NCBI GenBank assembly: GCA_020152595.1
Contig: JAIGNY010002044.1
Location: forward strand, 768,001 to 832,000
Direction of reading: 5' to 3'
DNA length: 64,000 bases
DNA from: Chiridota heheva
Taxonomy: Eukaryota > Echinodermata > Holothuroidea > Apodida > Chiridotidae
Both the position numbers and the translations under genes were made by a program. Positions 48,501 through 61,000 of this stretch are shown in pieces (positions within the stretch are counted from its first letter, which is position 1; every line of letters begins with the position of its first letter). The notes under the pieces were generated by a model that did no database searches, was not told the DNA's origin, and worked only from the letters and a program-made list of their open reading frames with translations.

Positions 48501-48600
48501 AATTCTTATTGTAATGAAAATTGACTGGTGAATACAGTTAAAGGAATTAAGAGTGATATAGTTTCTTTGGTTTGAGCGTTGTGTAATTAACCTTTCTGGG
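45520..48600. other. intergenic, TTC12 to IFT57, no gene seen
   Basis: AT-rich with poly-A/T runs. Open frames up to 60 codons only. No repeat family of this window is obvious here. Confidence 0.6.
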
Positions 48601-49184
48601 TTTGATGATTGACAGCTTTTTCAACCAATCACTGCATGAATTTGCCTAGCAACAAAATCTGCCTAAGTGGGGCAAACATCCTACGCGGTACTGGTGCAGT
48701 ACAGCTAGCTTGCTGCGCGAGCTCATGTAGTCAATGCAATTTACTGTACAAAAGAAATTTTTGCACACACAGACTGAATGACGGCAAAATGGTAAACAAA
48801 AATTGTGCTTACGGGCCCACTGTGGGCTTTGTATATCTGATTGCTGTTACCCAGAACAGTTAGCAAACTGAATTTTGTTTATCCCATTTGCTAAAATCTC
48901 TAAAGATCCAGAGAAGTGCCATAAATGAATCACAGCTTGCGGCAGGCCTTGTGAACATCTAAATGTCAATGCATTGGTAATGCACCATTGCGGATTTGAG
49001 GTTTGTTTGATGCACTTAGTTACTGCGTTGCTATGGTGGGTGTGGCTTATTTCGTAACTCAGAGACCTTAAATAATTGCCCAGGTAGAAATTGATAAGTT
49101 TCCACCCATAAGGAAATAATGAAAAAACATGGCAGGAAGGAGCTGAAAGTTAAGATTAGGATGGTTGATAGCAACAGACTTCCT

Positions 49185-49880
49185 AATATAACTTGGACCA
49201 ATCAACTGCTGGGGGAAGTTTCCCTTTGTTACCCAACCAATCAGCTGCAGTGTGCAGCATTAAGTCAAAACATCACAATACAATTTGTGTCTTATGCCCC
49301 AACAAAATCTCAAATCAGTCTGGGTCTATATTGCTCACAACAGAAACCACAATCCAGCACAAGCAATTACACCAGGGATTTCCACACACTTCACCTCACT
49401 TTCCATGGTCATAATCTGACATTGATAGTAAACAGATTTCACTGCAGCTACACTATCACACTCAACACAAGGACAAAAGTATTCCCCTGTGATCAATGTG
49501 TCTGGTTTGATGTAATAATTTACAAATAGGGTGGTATTTAACAGTGAAGGTTTTGTTTGTTTATTGATGAGTGATTTTAAGTGATGTTTTTGTTCAACCT
49601 TGTAATCTTTGAGAATTTTGGACTGAAAAGCTATTGCAACAGATATCATGTGGAGGGCAAATTGTAAGCAGCAATTTGCGTGCGTGCATGTATAATGCAC
49701 ATATCAGTGTTTGAAAGCATTTTTTCATACACTTGCTCCCATACCATGTGTGAATTGTGCAATGAGCTACAATCCCCTAGAGTTTGATTGGTCGATAAGA
49801 TTCCCCCTGTAAATGATTGGTCATTACGGACACGTGAATATCAGCCATGTGACATCATTTGAATCAGTTTACCGGAAATT
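49185..49880 (+). repeat. dispersed repeat with paired CCAATCA boxes, long copy
   Basis: CAATCAACTGCTGGGGGAAG, AACCAATCAGCTGCAG, ATTGGTCGATAAGATTCC and GCCATGTGACATCATTT recur at 61820-62110 in the same order. This copy has about 400 extra bases (49260-49655). Intergenic between TTC12 and IFT57. Confidence 0.7.
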
Positions 49881-50124
49881 GCAGACTCAGATTTGGAAAT
49901 GTTACTAGTTTGAGACTGGATAGTATACCAGGCGCTGAACTCAGTGCCTACATCATGAACATTTCACATTTTTATGTTTGCAATGCTGACAAAATTCTAT
50001 CGTATAAATTGTTTTATTTGTGAATGACATTGGCAATAATACAAATCACTAAAAAGATGAGCTTTGAGATCAATAATAGTGGCTGATCATGTTCCCCAGG
50101 CGATCATTATGCTTAATCCTCACT

Positions 50125-50300
50125 AAAATTTTCAGTCTTTTCACTCACACAAGAACCCCATTTGGCGGGTATAAGTTTTAGACTGCTAGAAGCAATTAAA
50201 AAACCAACTAATTTTCAGTCTTTTCACTCACAAGAACCTCCATTTCGGCAAGTATAACTTTTAGACTCTGCTAGAAGCAATTAAGAAACCAACCACAGAT
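50125..50300 (+). repeat. about 85-bp tandem duplication
   Basis: ATTTTCAGTCTTTTCACTCA and AGAAGCAATTAA...AACCAAC occur twice with few differences. Intergenic. Confidence 0.85.
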
Positions 50301-50844
50301 AGTTGAGTGATTTTACACTCCTTATCATCTATATGCACACAATGGAACTTACTTTGAAGAACCAGGTATTGTGGATAGGGTTACTGCAGAGCTATGTCAT
50401 GCATGTAATGTGGGGTTGAAGATTCAATTGGACTTTTTAAGATATTAGGTGCAATAAGACTAAAAATAAGAGTAATTCATCATGGTTGAATAGGGGTTTT
50501 GATTTCTTGAGGAGACCTTAGTCGATGAAATACAGATATAACAAAAACTCTATAAGCTAATGCCTGTGCTTGCTCATTTTGAAAACTGAACTCATACACT
50601 GAGCCAGTCTGGAATGATTATCTAGTCTGATATAACCAATAATATCAGTAAGAACTATGGATGTTCCACGAGCAGATAGAACATGGGGTTAAATCTAGAA
50701 GTCCATCACGATGTCCACAAGGAATGGTACGAGAGCATTAATTAGAATGAAAATAATGATATAAATACTTTGGGCAGCTTTACTCATATATAAAACAGAA
50801 GATTGAAAAAAAAATGATCTTGATTTGTAACTGCTGGACAATTA

Positions 50845-51690
50845 GTTCAAGGAATTTATTCAGTGGTCAGACATGTCTATCTTGTATGATAAGAGGGCAA
50901 AAAAACCTGGAAAAACCATTTTTTTAACTTGTTCCATTTAAGAGATATCTAAGTTTAAATTTGCACCAACTTTATATGAAATGACAGGTATAGAAGGATT
51001 TCATCACATGACTAATTCAAATGGAAGCCATTTTGCAGGGTAGTGGCATCATTGCATTTCACACATCTTCACTCGGCCCAGTCACATCACATGTATAACA
51101 AACATACTACATACTAACCAACCAGTACCAGTTCAGCAAATTTGACTAATTACAGTTTTATTCGCTTCCGATTTTACTTCATATTTTTTAAAAGTTGTAT
51201 ATATTCACCAGATATATAAAGAGTAACTTTAACGTTAATACCAGCTGATTGTTTGCTATACTCAGACAAAGCCTACATACCTAATATAAAGTGCTCGCTG
51301 CAATTCCTAGTGTGTACCGTAGGTTGAAAGCCGTCGCATCGTACAGCAGAAACCCAATTCGAATGTTGATCAGGATCAGATGGAAATCGTGATGTCTTAT
51401 TCCCCCGCACACATCTATTAGTGCAACCAACGGCACATCAAGATTCCCAACATGGCAAAAGTGTGTAAGTCTAATGAAATGTACAGCAGACGACTGTTTT
51501 TGAGGATGTGATGTAACAAACAACTAGTCTGATTTCAGTCATTTTCTGCATAACTGAGACAGAAAAACTTGAATATCTCTTTAACGGAAACAAATTTTGG
51601 AATAATTCTTTCACCATATCTTCTTTTAATGACCTCTTTCATTTACGATGGACTTGCTTGACCACTGACCTTTAATCAAGTTACAGTGAA
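50845..51690. mobile_element. foldback family member downstream of IFT57
   Basis: The left arm (about 50845-50990, TTCAGTGGTCAGACATGTCT) and inverted right arm (51515-51690, GGACTTGCTTGACCACTGAC) bracket unrelated sequence. The element forms the immediate 3' flank of IFT57 and may supply its poly(A) site. Confidence 0.6.
51671..51676 (-). terminator. possible IFT57 poly(A) signal (ATTAAA)
   Basis: ATTAAA on the minus strand lies about 175 bases after the IFT57 stop and at the edge of a foldback repeat. A canonical AATAAA occurs further on, at 51157-51162. Neither is proven. Confidence 0.3.
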
Positions 51691-51848
51691 TTTCATTATT
51701 AAATTCACAAAGACTTGTGAGGAATTTGCATTTTCGATGACCAGGCATGACCACTGATCTCACCCCTGTAAGATCTTTGCAAAGTTGAAATACTGCGAAA
51801 TACTTCTAAAGATCTTAGTTGCTACCAAAATCTTCCTGTCCATATCCC

Positions 51849-52032
51849 TTAATACTGCTTGAAGTCGTACGCATCGTCATCATCAACATTTTTATTGAGG
51901 TCCTTCTGCATATTGTTTTGTCTCTGAGCTTGGCCTGCATCAGCGAGTGCTCCACCACTCCTATACGAATATCCATCTGCATAACCTCAGTCTTCAGTTT
52001 CTGCAAAGACTGTTTAATCTTCACGAGGGGTG
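51849..52032 (-). CDS. IFT57: IFT57 last exon, apparent one-base frameshift
   Basis: Acceptor ATTCAG; the T|CA junction codon gives S, then PLVKIKQSLQKLKTEVMQMD and IRIGVVEHSLMQAKLRDK, all matching human. At the A run 51916-51919 the original frame drifts into unrelated residues, while the next frame reads NNMQKDLNKNVDDDDAYDF, KQY and TAA at 51849-51851, of similar length to the human tail. Exon length is one base short of in-frame. Confidence 0.85.
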
Positions 52033-55000
52033 CTGAATGGAAAGAAGATGGAGATTAGAAATTTTAAGATTTTTAAAGAAAAGTTTTACTGTATTGAAGG
52101 TTTCTGAGAAGGGTAACTGGCTGTTTCTTCAAGGTAAATGAACCTTAAGTTAATCATTTGTTCAAATGAGTATTTAATTCCTGGGGAAGGGGAGGGCTAT
52201 GCAGATATCCATCTGCATCACCTCATTCTTCAGTTTCTGCAAAGACTGTTTAATTTCACGAGGGGTGCTGAATAGAAAAAGATAGAGATTAGAAATCTTT
52301 AGATTTTTAAAGAAAGGCTACATTGTATTGAAGGTATTCTGAGAAAGGCGGCTGGCTGTTTTTTAAAGTTAATGAGCTTGATGAAGCTTATGATGAATTA
52401 TGATGAACCTTAAGTTCACATAAGCGCTTTTCAGGTTTGATGAGGGCTTAACAGCACCATGACAAAGAGGGTCAAATTGTGCTGAGAAGTCAGATCATTC
52501 TAGAGGTAGGAAGGAAAGGAAACAGGGGGAGAATGAGAGAACTGTAATTCCTGGGGCGCAGGGGAAGGAGTGACATGTCATCCATCTTTTGGCAGGACTA
52601 AGCAAATAAAATACAATTCCAGAAAGGAAAATATTTTTCCCTTGAACTGCTTTGATTTAGGATGTACATCTTTGTTAAATGTTGTTAAATTATGTCCCAC
52701 ATTTTATGCATGGAAAAATTCCTCTCTATAGAAAATTGGTCACAATTGCCTGAAGCATCCAGACTGTCAATTTCACACTGCACTGCATGAGCCACCAGCT
52801 TGCCAGACCAGTATGCAACCCAATGCCCTGCTCATCCTCCTCACTCATTTAACTTGTGCATAAGTGCACTTTCAGCATGCAACCCAATCCTCTGTTCATT
52901 GTCCTCATTCCTTCACTTCTGCTTGGGTGCACTTTCAATATGTGGCCAGTACACACAACACTGTGACTGTGTATGCAAGTTACATACAGGTCTTAATGAT
53001 AACAGAGGTTCTTTGTTATGAGTGTAAACAAGCTGGTGATACCGGAAGTCGGGTTGGGGTATCATTACACCAGACTTTTTATATGAAAAGTCCGGTGTCG
53101 GGAATAGAAAGCTGTAAAGAAAAACTTTTCGGCATGTGCAATTTTATGTAGCAAGACAAACTTAACATACATGTCAGTTTCCGATTTTATTTTCATGAAA
53201 TCTTGGATATGTTGATGAGCATTAAGAAGAGAAAAAAAAAAAAATGGAAGCTTACTTGCTTTAGGACTTAATGAAATATAAATCAGTACAAACAAACTTA
53301 TCTCACTGCACTCTACCCAACTTCTCCATACTCTTTTCACCTCTGACATAATATAATCTCTCTGGCACAGTTTAACCATCGTTGTCATGGTGCTGTTAAA
53401 CCTCACCAAACAAACATCATCTCACTTTGATGGGCGTTTTTGATGTCAGTTTTCACTTTGCAAAATGATATGTAAATTGAATTGCAGATCCTTAAAATTG
53501 ACGTTGTATTTTCTATTCAGGCCCCTAATATGTAAATTAAATTGCAGATCCTTGAAATTGACGTTATATTTTCTATTAAGGCACCTTTTAAAAATAAATA
53601 TATTTTTTTTCCCTTTGGAAATGGATTTGGCATTATTATCAGAAGGTCGGCTGGCAAACAGAAACTTCATATATTTATTTTTGGCCCATTCATTCCCGTT
53701 AATAGTAACTAGTTTGGATCCTGTTCATTAGGATAGAATTGTAAATACTAGACTTGACCTTCACAAAAACTCTAGCAAAAAAAAGGATATAAAAAAATGT
53801 ATCAACCACGTAGATGCTTTCAACATTAGGAATTTTATTAACACTTTTTTTCAACAGGATTGGGACTCATCACAATCATACTTACAACCATCGGTCATGC
53901 TCGACCCCCTCTCTTCCATCTCCTGTTTCACTTTCTCCAGATCTTCTGTGATTTCAGCTAGGCCTCGTGTCCTCTCCGTCACTCCCCCACTAGCTTGCCT
54001 GTACTGCTCTTTGACCTTAAAAGAAATGAAAAAAAAAAAAAATATATAAAATAGTGAAATAGGAATAATTAGAAATAAATAATGGAAAATATACTTCACA
54101 TCTTGCACTATGGTGTCAAAAACTGCCGCCCCCCCCCAAAAAAAAAAAAATAAATAAAGAAAAAAAATAAAAGGGAAATTTTGGGGAGGACATTTTTTCT
54201 TTAAATTAAGGTAGTCGCAAACGGAACACTACAACAATTAATTAACACTAATGTTAGATATATATTAAAACTTCCAAAGAGTTTGGCCTCTTGTTTTCAT
54301 AGATGCTTGTGTCACCACAAAGCAATTTATACATCACCTAGTATGTAAATTTTGTGTCCATGAAGGTAAGGTTTATTATTTTTGAGTGAGGTGCTCGATT
54401 TTGTCTTTAGTATCTTTGTCATGGTTTGTTCCGGCAGGTCTCCAACCATTGCTCCATGACTGGTTCATAAAACAGCCCTCTTGATGTAAATGCTCCAATA
54501 AAGTTCCATTGGGACGTTATAAACATTGGTCAACTTTAAGGATTAGTTCAGTGGTCAAGCATGTCCATCTTATATGAAAGGGGATTTAAAAAGAAACAAA
54601 ATGGTGAAGAAAACACTCTAAAATCTTTTTCCCTTCAGGAAATATTCAAGTTTAAAGCTCTGTCTTATCTGTGTAGAAATGACTGGTGTAGTAAATCTAC
54701 TATGGAAGATTGGCATCCTCATCCTCACATTCTTAATAATTGTGAATGTATATTTAAACAATTTTTTTTTTCTTTTTACTATTTAAATGTTTCTTCAAAG
54801 TTTCCTCAGTTGGTTAACTATAATTAACCTTACAAACTTCTGTTTGAGTACTTTTCTGACATTTCCAATGGAATTTAAGCCACAAAACCGCAGGACAAAA
54901 TGTAATAGAATAAATCGAGACTTTTGAGGAATCTGAGGCTGTGACATCTGATTTCAGTCATTTTTACACAAATAATACCAAACTTTTAAAACTTGAATAT

Positions 55001-58000
55001 CTCCTTAATGAAAACATTTTTGTGAATGCTTTCTTCACACCATTTTGTTTCTTTGAAGTCCTCTTTCATATAAGATGCAATTGCTTGACCCCTAAACTAA
55101 CCTTTTAAACCAAAACCAATCACACTTAAGCATCCCACTTAAAACCAACAACAACAATGTCTGCAGTTTTTATGATCATATTTTGAAATGTAAAGCAAGC
55201 AATACCTTACCTCTGCCAGGTTATCCTGCACCCCCCTGAACTCCCCCAGCAAATGCTCCAGCTGATTATTGATGTATTTTTCTCTGCTACCAATTTTCTC
55301 CAAAGTTCTACTGATTTCTTGATGCAGTTTACCGAGATATCCCTGAAGAAAAAAAACAAGAACAATAATGTATGCTAATTATTTTATGCAAAAGTTGTGA
55401 TGTATGATAGAAAATACACAGCATAAAATTTGTAATGAAATTTGTTTCAATTTCTGTCCTAAATTTCAGTCACTGAAAATTGTCAGACTGTAATCTCCTG
55501 CTAAGTATTGTTTGAGGGTATGATGGAGAACCAAAAACTCTTGGTGGTATTCAATTGCTCCTATACAAATATCATTGGGTTGGAAAACAATAAGTGAATG
55601 AACTTAAATAAAATTTGCATAAATTATCATAATAAGATGTTAGAATTAAAAATGATGTAAAATGGTCATCTTTTAACTGATTTTGATGAACTTTTTTGTT
55701 ATTTTCATGGTTTATAGCAAATTTTATTCCAATTAAAATCAAACTGTAGTTAAAGAGACAAGAGATGCTAAGCCTTGAAGATGTTAGAAGGTACAGTGTA
55801 TTTAATCAGCAAAGTAGCTTAAGGCTTCTACAAGGTATGTGCAGGTCAGACCTGGAAATAATCTACGGTTCCGGTGGGAATTCATGGAATAATTATTATT
55901 GTTTTGCTGCATTAATTTAAAATTTCTCGATTAAGCAAAGGTATATATGATCAGGGTGTAACTTAAGGGGGAGGGAGGGGGTTGGTGGAGTAGTGTTTAC
56001 ATAAAAGTGTGGAATTGCGAGATTCCCGCACATATTATCATATTCCCGCTAAAAATAATTCAAGGCGGGAAGAAAAATGTCAATAGAATAGAAATATCAA
56101 TTCAAAGGCCCAATCCCCCCCACCCCCCCTCAAAAAAAAAAGGTGGTCAAATTTGCCATTTTCCAGCCATAGTTTAGCATTTTCAGTGGTATTATTAGGT
56201 CTCTTTGGTATTTCTCTTATTTCTTCAGAAGGAAATCCCCCTTTTTTTTCAACTTCCCCCCCCCCTGCAAAACAAAATTACACAAAAGGGAAAATCCTCC
56301 CAAATTTTAAACCTCAGTGTGAACACTGGTGGTGGGTGTGACACCCCTCCTACAAAAGATTTTTTGTCAGGCAATTCCAATTTTTGCCGGGCAAAAGAGT
56401 GGCCTAGTATTGAAACAATTTTGTAGGAAAATCAATGTGGTTAAACTTTTACATTTTTGTTTCTTTGCAAAATACACAATACTTTTGAAAAGGTTTGAGA
56501 TCAAATCATCGTTTTTTGCTCCCTTAAGCACCTCTCCCCCCTCCTCCATTGGCCGGATACCAATTTTACCAAAATTTTTCTTGATTTTAAATCATTGAGG
56601 GGCTTTGTAATTAAGAAATCTTTATAGCTTCCATGGCTTCGCCCTTGGACCCAAGTTTCCCCCAATTTTGGTCCCCCTTTATTCCCCCAATTTTGGTCCC
56701 CCCAATAATGAAGGTTATAACAAATGGATTTTGATGAGTCCAGACAGTTTCCATGGCATAATGGGAACTTTTTTTAGATATTCGTGCAATTTCCTTCATT
56801 TTCATGCAATTTTCGTGAAGTTTCTATCAAATTCCGACAAATTTTCTCCACTTTTCGTAAAATTTGCTTTATTTTCGTGAAGTTTGCTTCAATTTTTAAG
56901 CAATTTTCTCATTTTTGTGCAATTTTCTTCAATTGTTTTGTGCAATTTCGTTCATTTTCCGAAAAATGTCCTTCAATTTTTGTGCAAATTCCATTACTTT
57001 TATCAAATTTGCTTCAATTTTTGTTCAATTACCTTAATTTTCCTTCATTTTCGGGAAACTTACACTCTTTATGGTAATTTTCCTAATTTTCTAGGGAAAT
57101 GGTACCAAATTTTACCAATATTTCCATTAAATAAACGATCTGCCCCCCCTTTACAAATAGTTTTTGTACAGTCATATATAAGAGACTCAATGGTACTGAG
57201 GTTTGTTGATGCAAAATAAATCTGGCCCCAATGCCTAATAATTTTTTATGCTGCTGCTTCCAATGAACCCTACAATTTTCTGCAAATTTCCTGAATTTGC
57301 AGGAAAATTCTGCAAATACTTATCTGAACAGATTTAAACAAATATGCAATTGTCTTCTTTTCATCACTTACATTTTGGAAATTTGTGTTGATTTTAAACC
57401 ATTGTGAGGCATAGAAATCAAGAAATCTTCAGAGCTTCAGGGCTTTGCCCCTGGACCCAAGCTAATTGCAAGGCTTTGCCCATGAGTCCCACAATTTTGC
57501 ACAAATTTATTCAATATGCAGGGACAATTTCCCTCATGCCTGTTTAAAAATGGTAACCCAAATGATTATCCGATTTAACATTAGAATAAAAATGGTCTTC
57601 TTTTCATTAATCAAAATTATCAAACTTTGTATTGATTTTCAGCCATTTTGGAGCTTCAAAACAAGAAATCTTTGGAGTTTCAGGGGGCTTTGCCTGGACC
57701 CCACCAAGGCTTCCCCCTATAGGCCTCGCTAGGGGCTTGTAAGCAGGCACACAGGGGAGGGGGTTGATCTGTCCCCAACTGTTCTATATTGTGTAATTGT
57801 ATAGACACATGTATTATTATTTTTTAATAAGTCTAGCAAATGCAAATTTTGGTCTGGCAAATTTGACTTACACCCCCTTACAGTCAAATTACGTCCCTGT
57901 ATATAATATGTGCTCTACAAATGTCCCTGATGTAAAAGTACATTAAACTGCATAAGAGAGAAGAACATATAGGTTTATTTATTACATTGATATTATTTAT

Positions 58001-61000
58001 GGGAAGATTTTGCGTGGGAAGATTTTCAACACTTTTATTCAGAACCGTGGGAAATTGTATGATTAATAACTCTGATGCAGATGATCTCTTCAACCAGCGG
58101 CATGGCCAGGGTAACATAAAGAGGGTGGGGTAAGAAGTGGGGGGATAAATTGAAGGGGTCAAATTAGCATACCTTTTAGTAGTATGTCAATCATGGCAGA
58201 TGCATTTAAAGAAAAGGGTTAACATTACCATCTACTGTTTAAATGCCATACTTAAGCAAACTTTTAAGCAATAAATAAGAATCTGAATGACATTTTTTTG
58301 AGAAAAGGTAGAGGGGGAGGGGGTTGTAACTACCCCTCATATTCCCATGGCCATGCCGTTGTCTTCAACCCCTTCCCCTCTAAGAGTACAAACCTTGGTC
58401 TCTGAAAGAGCACTTTCGATGCCATCTTTGTGCTGGTGCATTTGGTCTACATGAGTCCTCCAGTCTTTGTTATCGGTGCGTATATGAACTTTCAGGGAGG
58501 GGGTTACGCGTTCCACCTCTAGCTTCCATTCATTGGCATCAGTGGTAGATTCCATTATTTCCTCTATCCGGGAGTTCTCCACCGCATCCTGGAGAAGGAA
58601 TACATCCAATGCATTATTCATGGGTATGAAAGGTAAGATATCCATAATGTTGGTAAACAAGCGGACAAGAGTTCTCATCAGAAACATAAATAATTTGCAA
58701 CCAAATGACAAATATGTGAACTATCACCTTCCAAGAAGTTAGTTCTTGTATCTTATTGGTTACTTTCAGAAGTCTTGTTGTCTACATTTGTCGTGTCCAA
58801 ACACTGAACAACTTTAAACCAATAAATAACACAGTTCTGAGTAGGATTTGCATTATTGCTCTCAGCATGGCCTCTTTTAGCGAATGGAACCTGCAGCAGT
58901 GAGCATTGTAAGTGTTGGGATTCAGAACCGTAGTCGCAGAGGGTCATGTAAAAAAACAAAATAACAATGTGCTACGTGTGCCCCTGTGTGGCGCGGTATC
59001 CAACTTCCAAGGGATAAATATTTGTCCATAAAATACTAGTGCTGTCACGAGATAGGCTCTATTACGTATCGATTATCGTGGAGAAAAATATCGCGATATA
59101 TCATAGTATCGCGATACTTTTCAAGAAAACTGACTCACGTCACAAATTGTTAATATCACTAACGTTATATGATCATGGAGTTACAATTTACTCCATGAAC
59201 GCAAAAAAAAAAGATTTGCAGATCTAGCAGACGGCATGATCGCGTGACTATTACGTTCATCTAGCAACACTCAGGTGTTTGGTAATTCAGCCAACGTGAC
59301 CATGAATCATGGAAGTGAGAGCCTGATTGGCACATTCTGGACCAATTTTTCTTTGTTTTTGCCAACTTACATCACTCGTTCCAGTGTGAGGAGATAGAGC
59401 ACGATTTTTACTTAGTTGTATGTTTCACCATTATTTTGCACGTTTTTAATGGTCTAAACTTGACTTTTAGATCTAGTACCGCAATGTTAGAATTGTAACA
59501 TACGAAGTCGCCTAGCCTAGTTGTGCGAAATTTCTTAGTTGAGTATTAGATTGTGGTATAGCGATATGTCGTGAAAGGCATATTTCATGTCGTGGGAAAA
59601 GAGATATTGCGATAATTAATATGTCATGACAGCACTATAAAATACTTGTACTCCCAGATACATCTATCAAGTTCTCACCTTTCCTGACTGTAATTTGCCG
59701 AGTCCTTCCAAATCTAAGAAACTGTCCTCCTCCTCAATATCGTCATCCCCCTGTGATGAAATAAGAGTGTACATGGTTAAAGGAATATTCCCATGGTTTT
59801 TTGTAATATTCCCATGGTTTTTTGTAAAATTCCAAGGTTTTTTTTGTAATATTCCAATGGTTGTTTGTAATATTCCATGGTTTTTTGTAATATTCCATGT
59901 TTTTTTGTAATATTCTATGGTTTTTGTTATATTCCCATGGTTATTTGTAAAATTCCCATGGTTATTTGTAAAATTTTCTTCTTTTTTTTTATATTAATAT
60001 TCCCATGTTTTTTTGTAATATTTCCATGCTTTTTTGCAATATTCCCTGTTTTTTGTAAAATTTTATTTGAAAGAGCATATTTTAGAGCCACTTTGGTTCA
60101 AAAATCAGGTTGATATCATATGGATTTTTAGAGATTTCCCAATTGCATTTGAAAGTTTTTGTACAGTATGATGAATTCATGTTTGATGATGTCATAGACG
60201 GCAATTCCATTGCAAATGTTTATGTATTTTTTTTAATGTTCATTGGTTGTTTCTGTATGATTAGAAACAATTTTCCAAAAGTTATTAAAGTAGGGTATAT
60301 TTGGCAATGTATATAAATACCCAACTTTCATCAATTTATTTTTCTAGCAGGTTTTACTCATAAAAAGGAATGATAGATTTAATGAAATACATAGACTTTG
60401 TGGAAAAATGTGTTGCAGTGATGTCATACTGAGCCTTTTCCTATCTGTTTATTGTCATTTTTTGTGAACCTTAAAATTTGAATATCTCCTCGTAGGAATA
60501 ACATATCAACATGATTTTTGTACTAAATTGTTTCTAAAAATGTTCTCTTTCTTATGAAAGGTTGCAAAACAACATGGGAATACTCCTTTTAAAGCAAATA
60601 TACTGTAGCGCCAAAACAAATGTTTGGTTTGGTTTGTTGATGTTTAATGGCACTGCAACAGTCAGAGTCAAATGTGCGAAGAAGAGTAAGAGAGGAGATG
60701 GAGGATTGCGAGGGAGAAAAGGGGGAAAATAAGGTGAATTTAGGAGAAAAATTAAGGTGAAAAGAGATGGGTGTGTAAAGTTAGGTGTAGAAGGGAAGAG
60801 AAAGGAAGATTAAATATGGTCGAATAGGTTGTTGTTGCGGAGGAAGTTGATAATGTTGGAGGAAGAATTGTTCTAAATAGATCCGAGATTGAGGTGGGTG
60901 ATGAGAGAACTGGAGTTCAGGTATAAGGGACAGGTTAAGAGGGTATGCTTGATGGAGAGTTCGGTGTTGCAGGTGGGGCAGGGGAAAAGGAAAGGAGATG

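Noticed and set aside
48609-48863. 84-codon Cys-rich open frame
   Set aside because: No splice context, no recognisable domain and no signal peptide; likely chance.
49119-49529. 136-codon open frame in the TTC12-IFT57 intergenic region
   Set aside because: It lies over a dispersed repeat, has an opposite-strand frame of similar length and no family resemblance.
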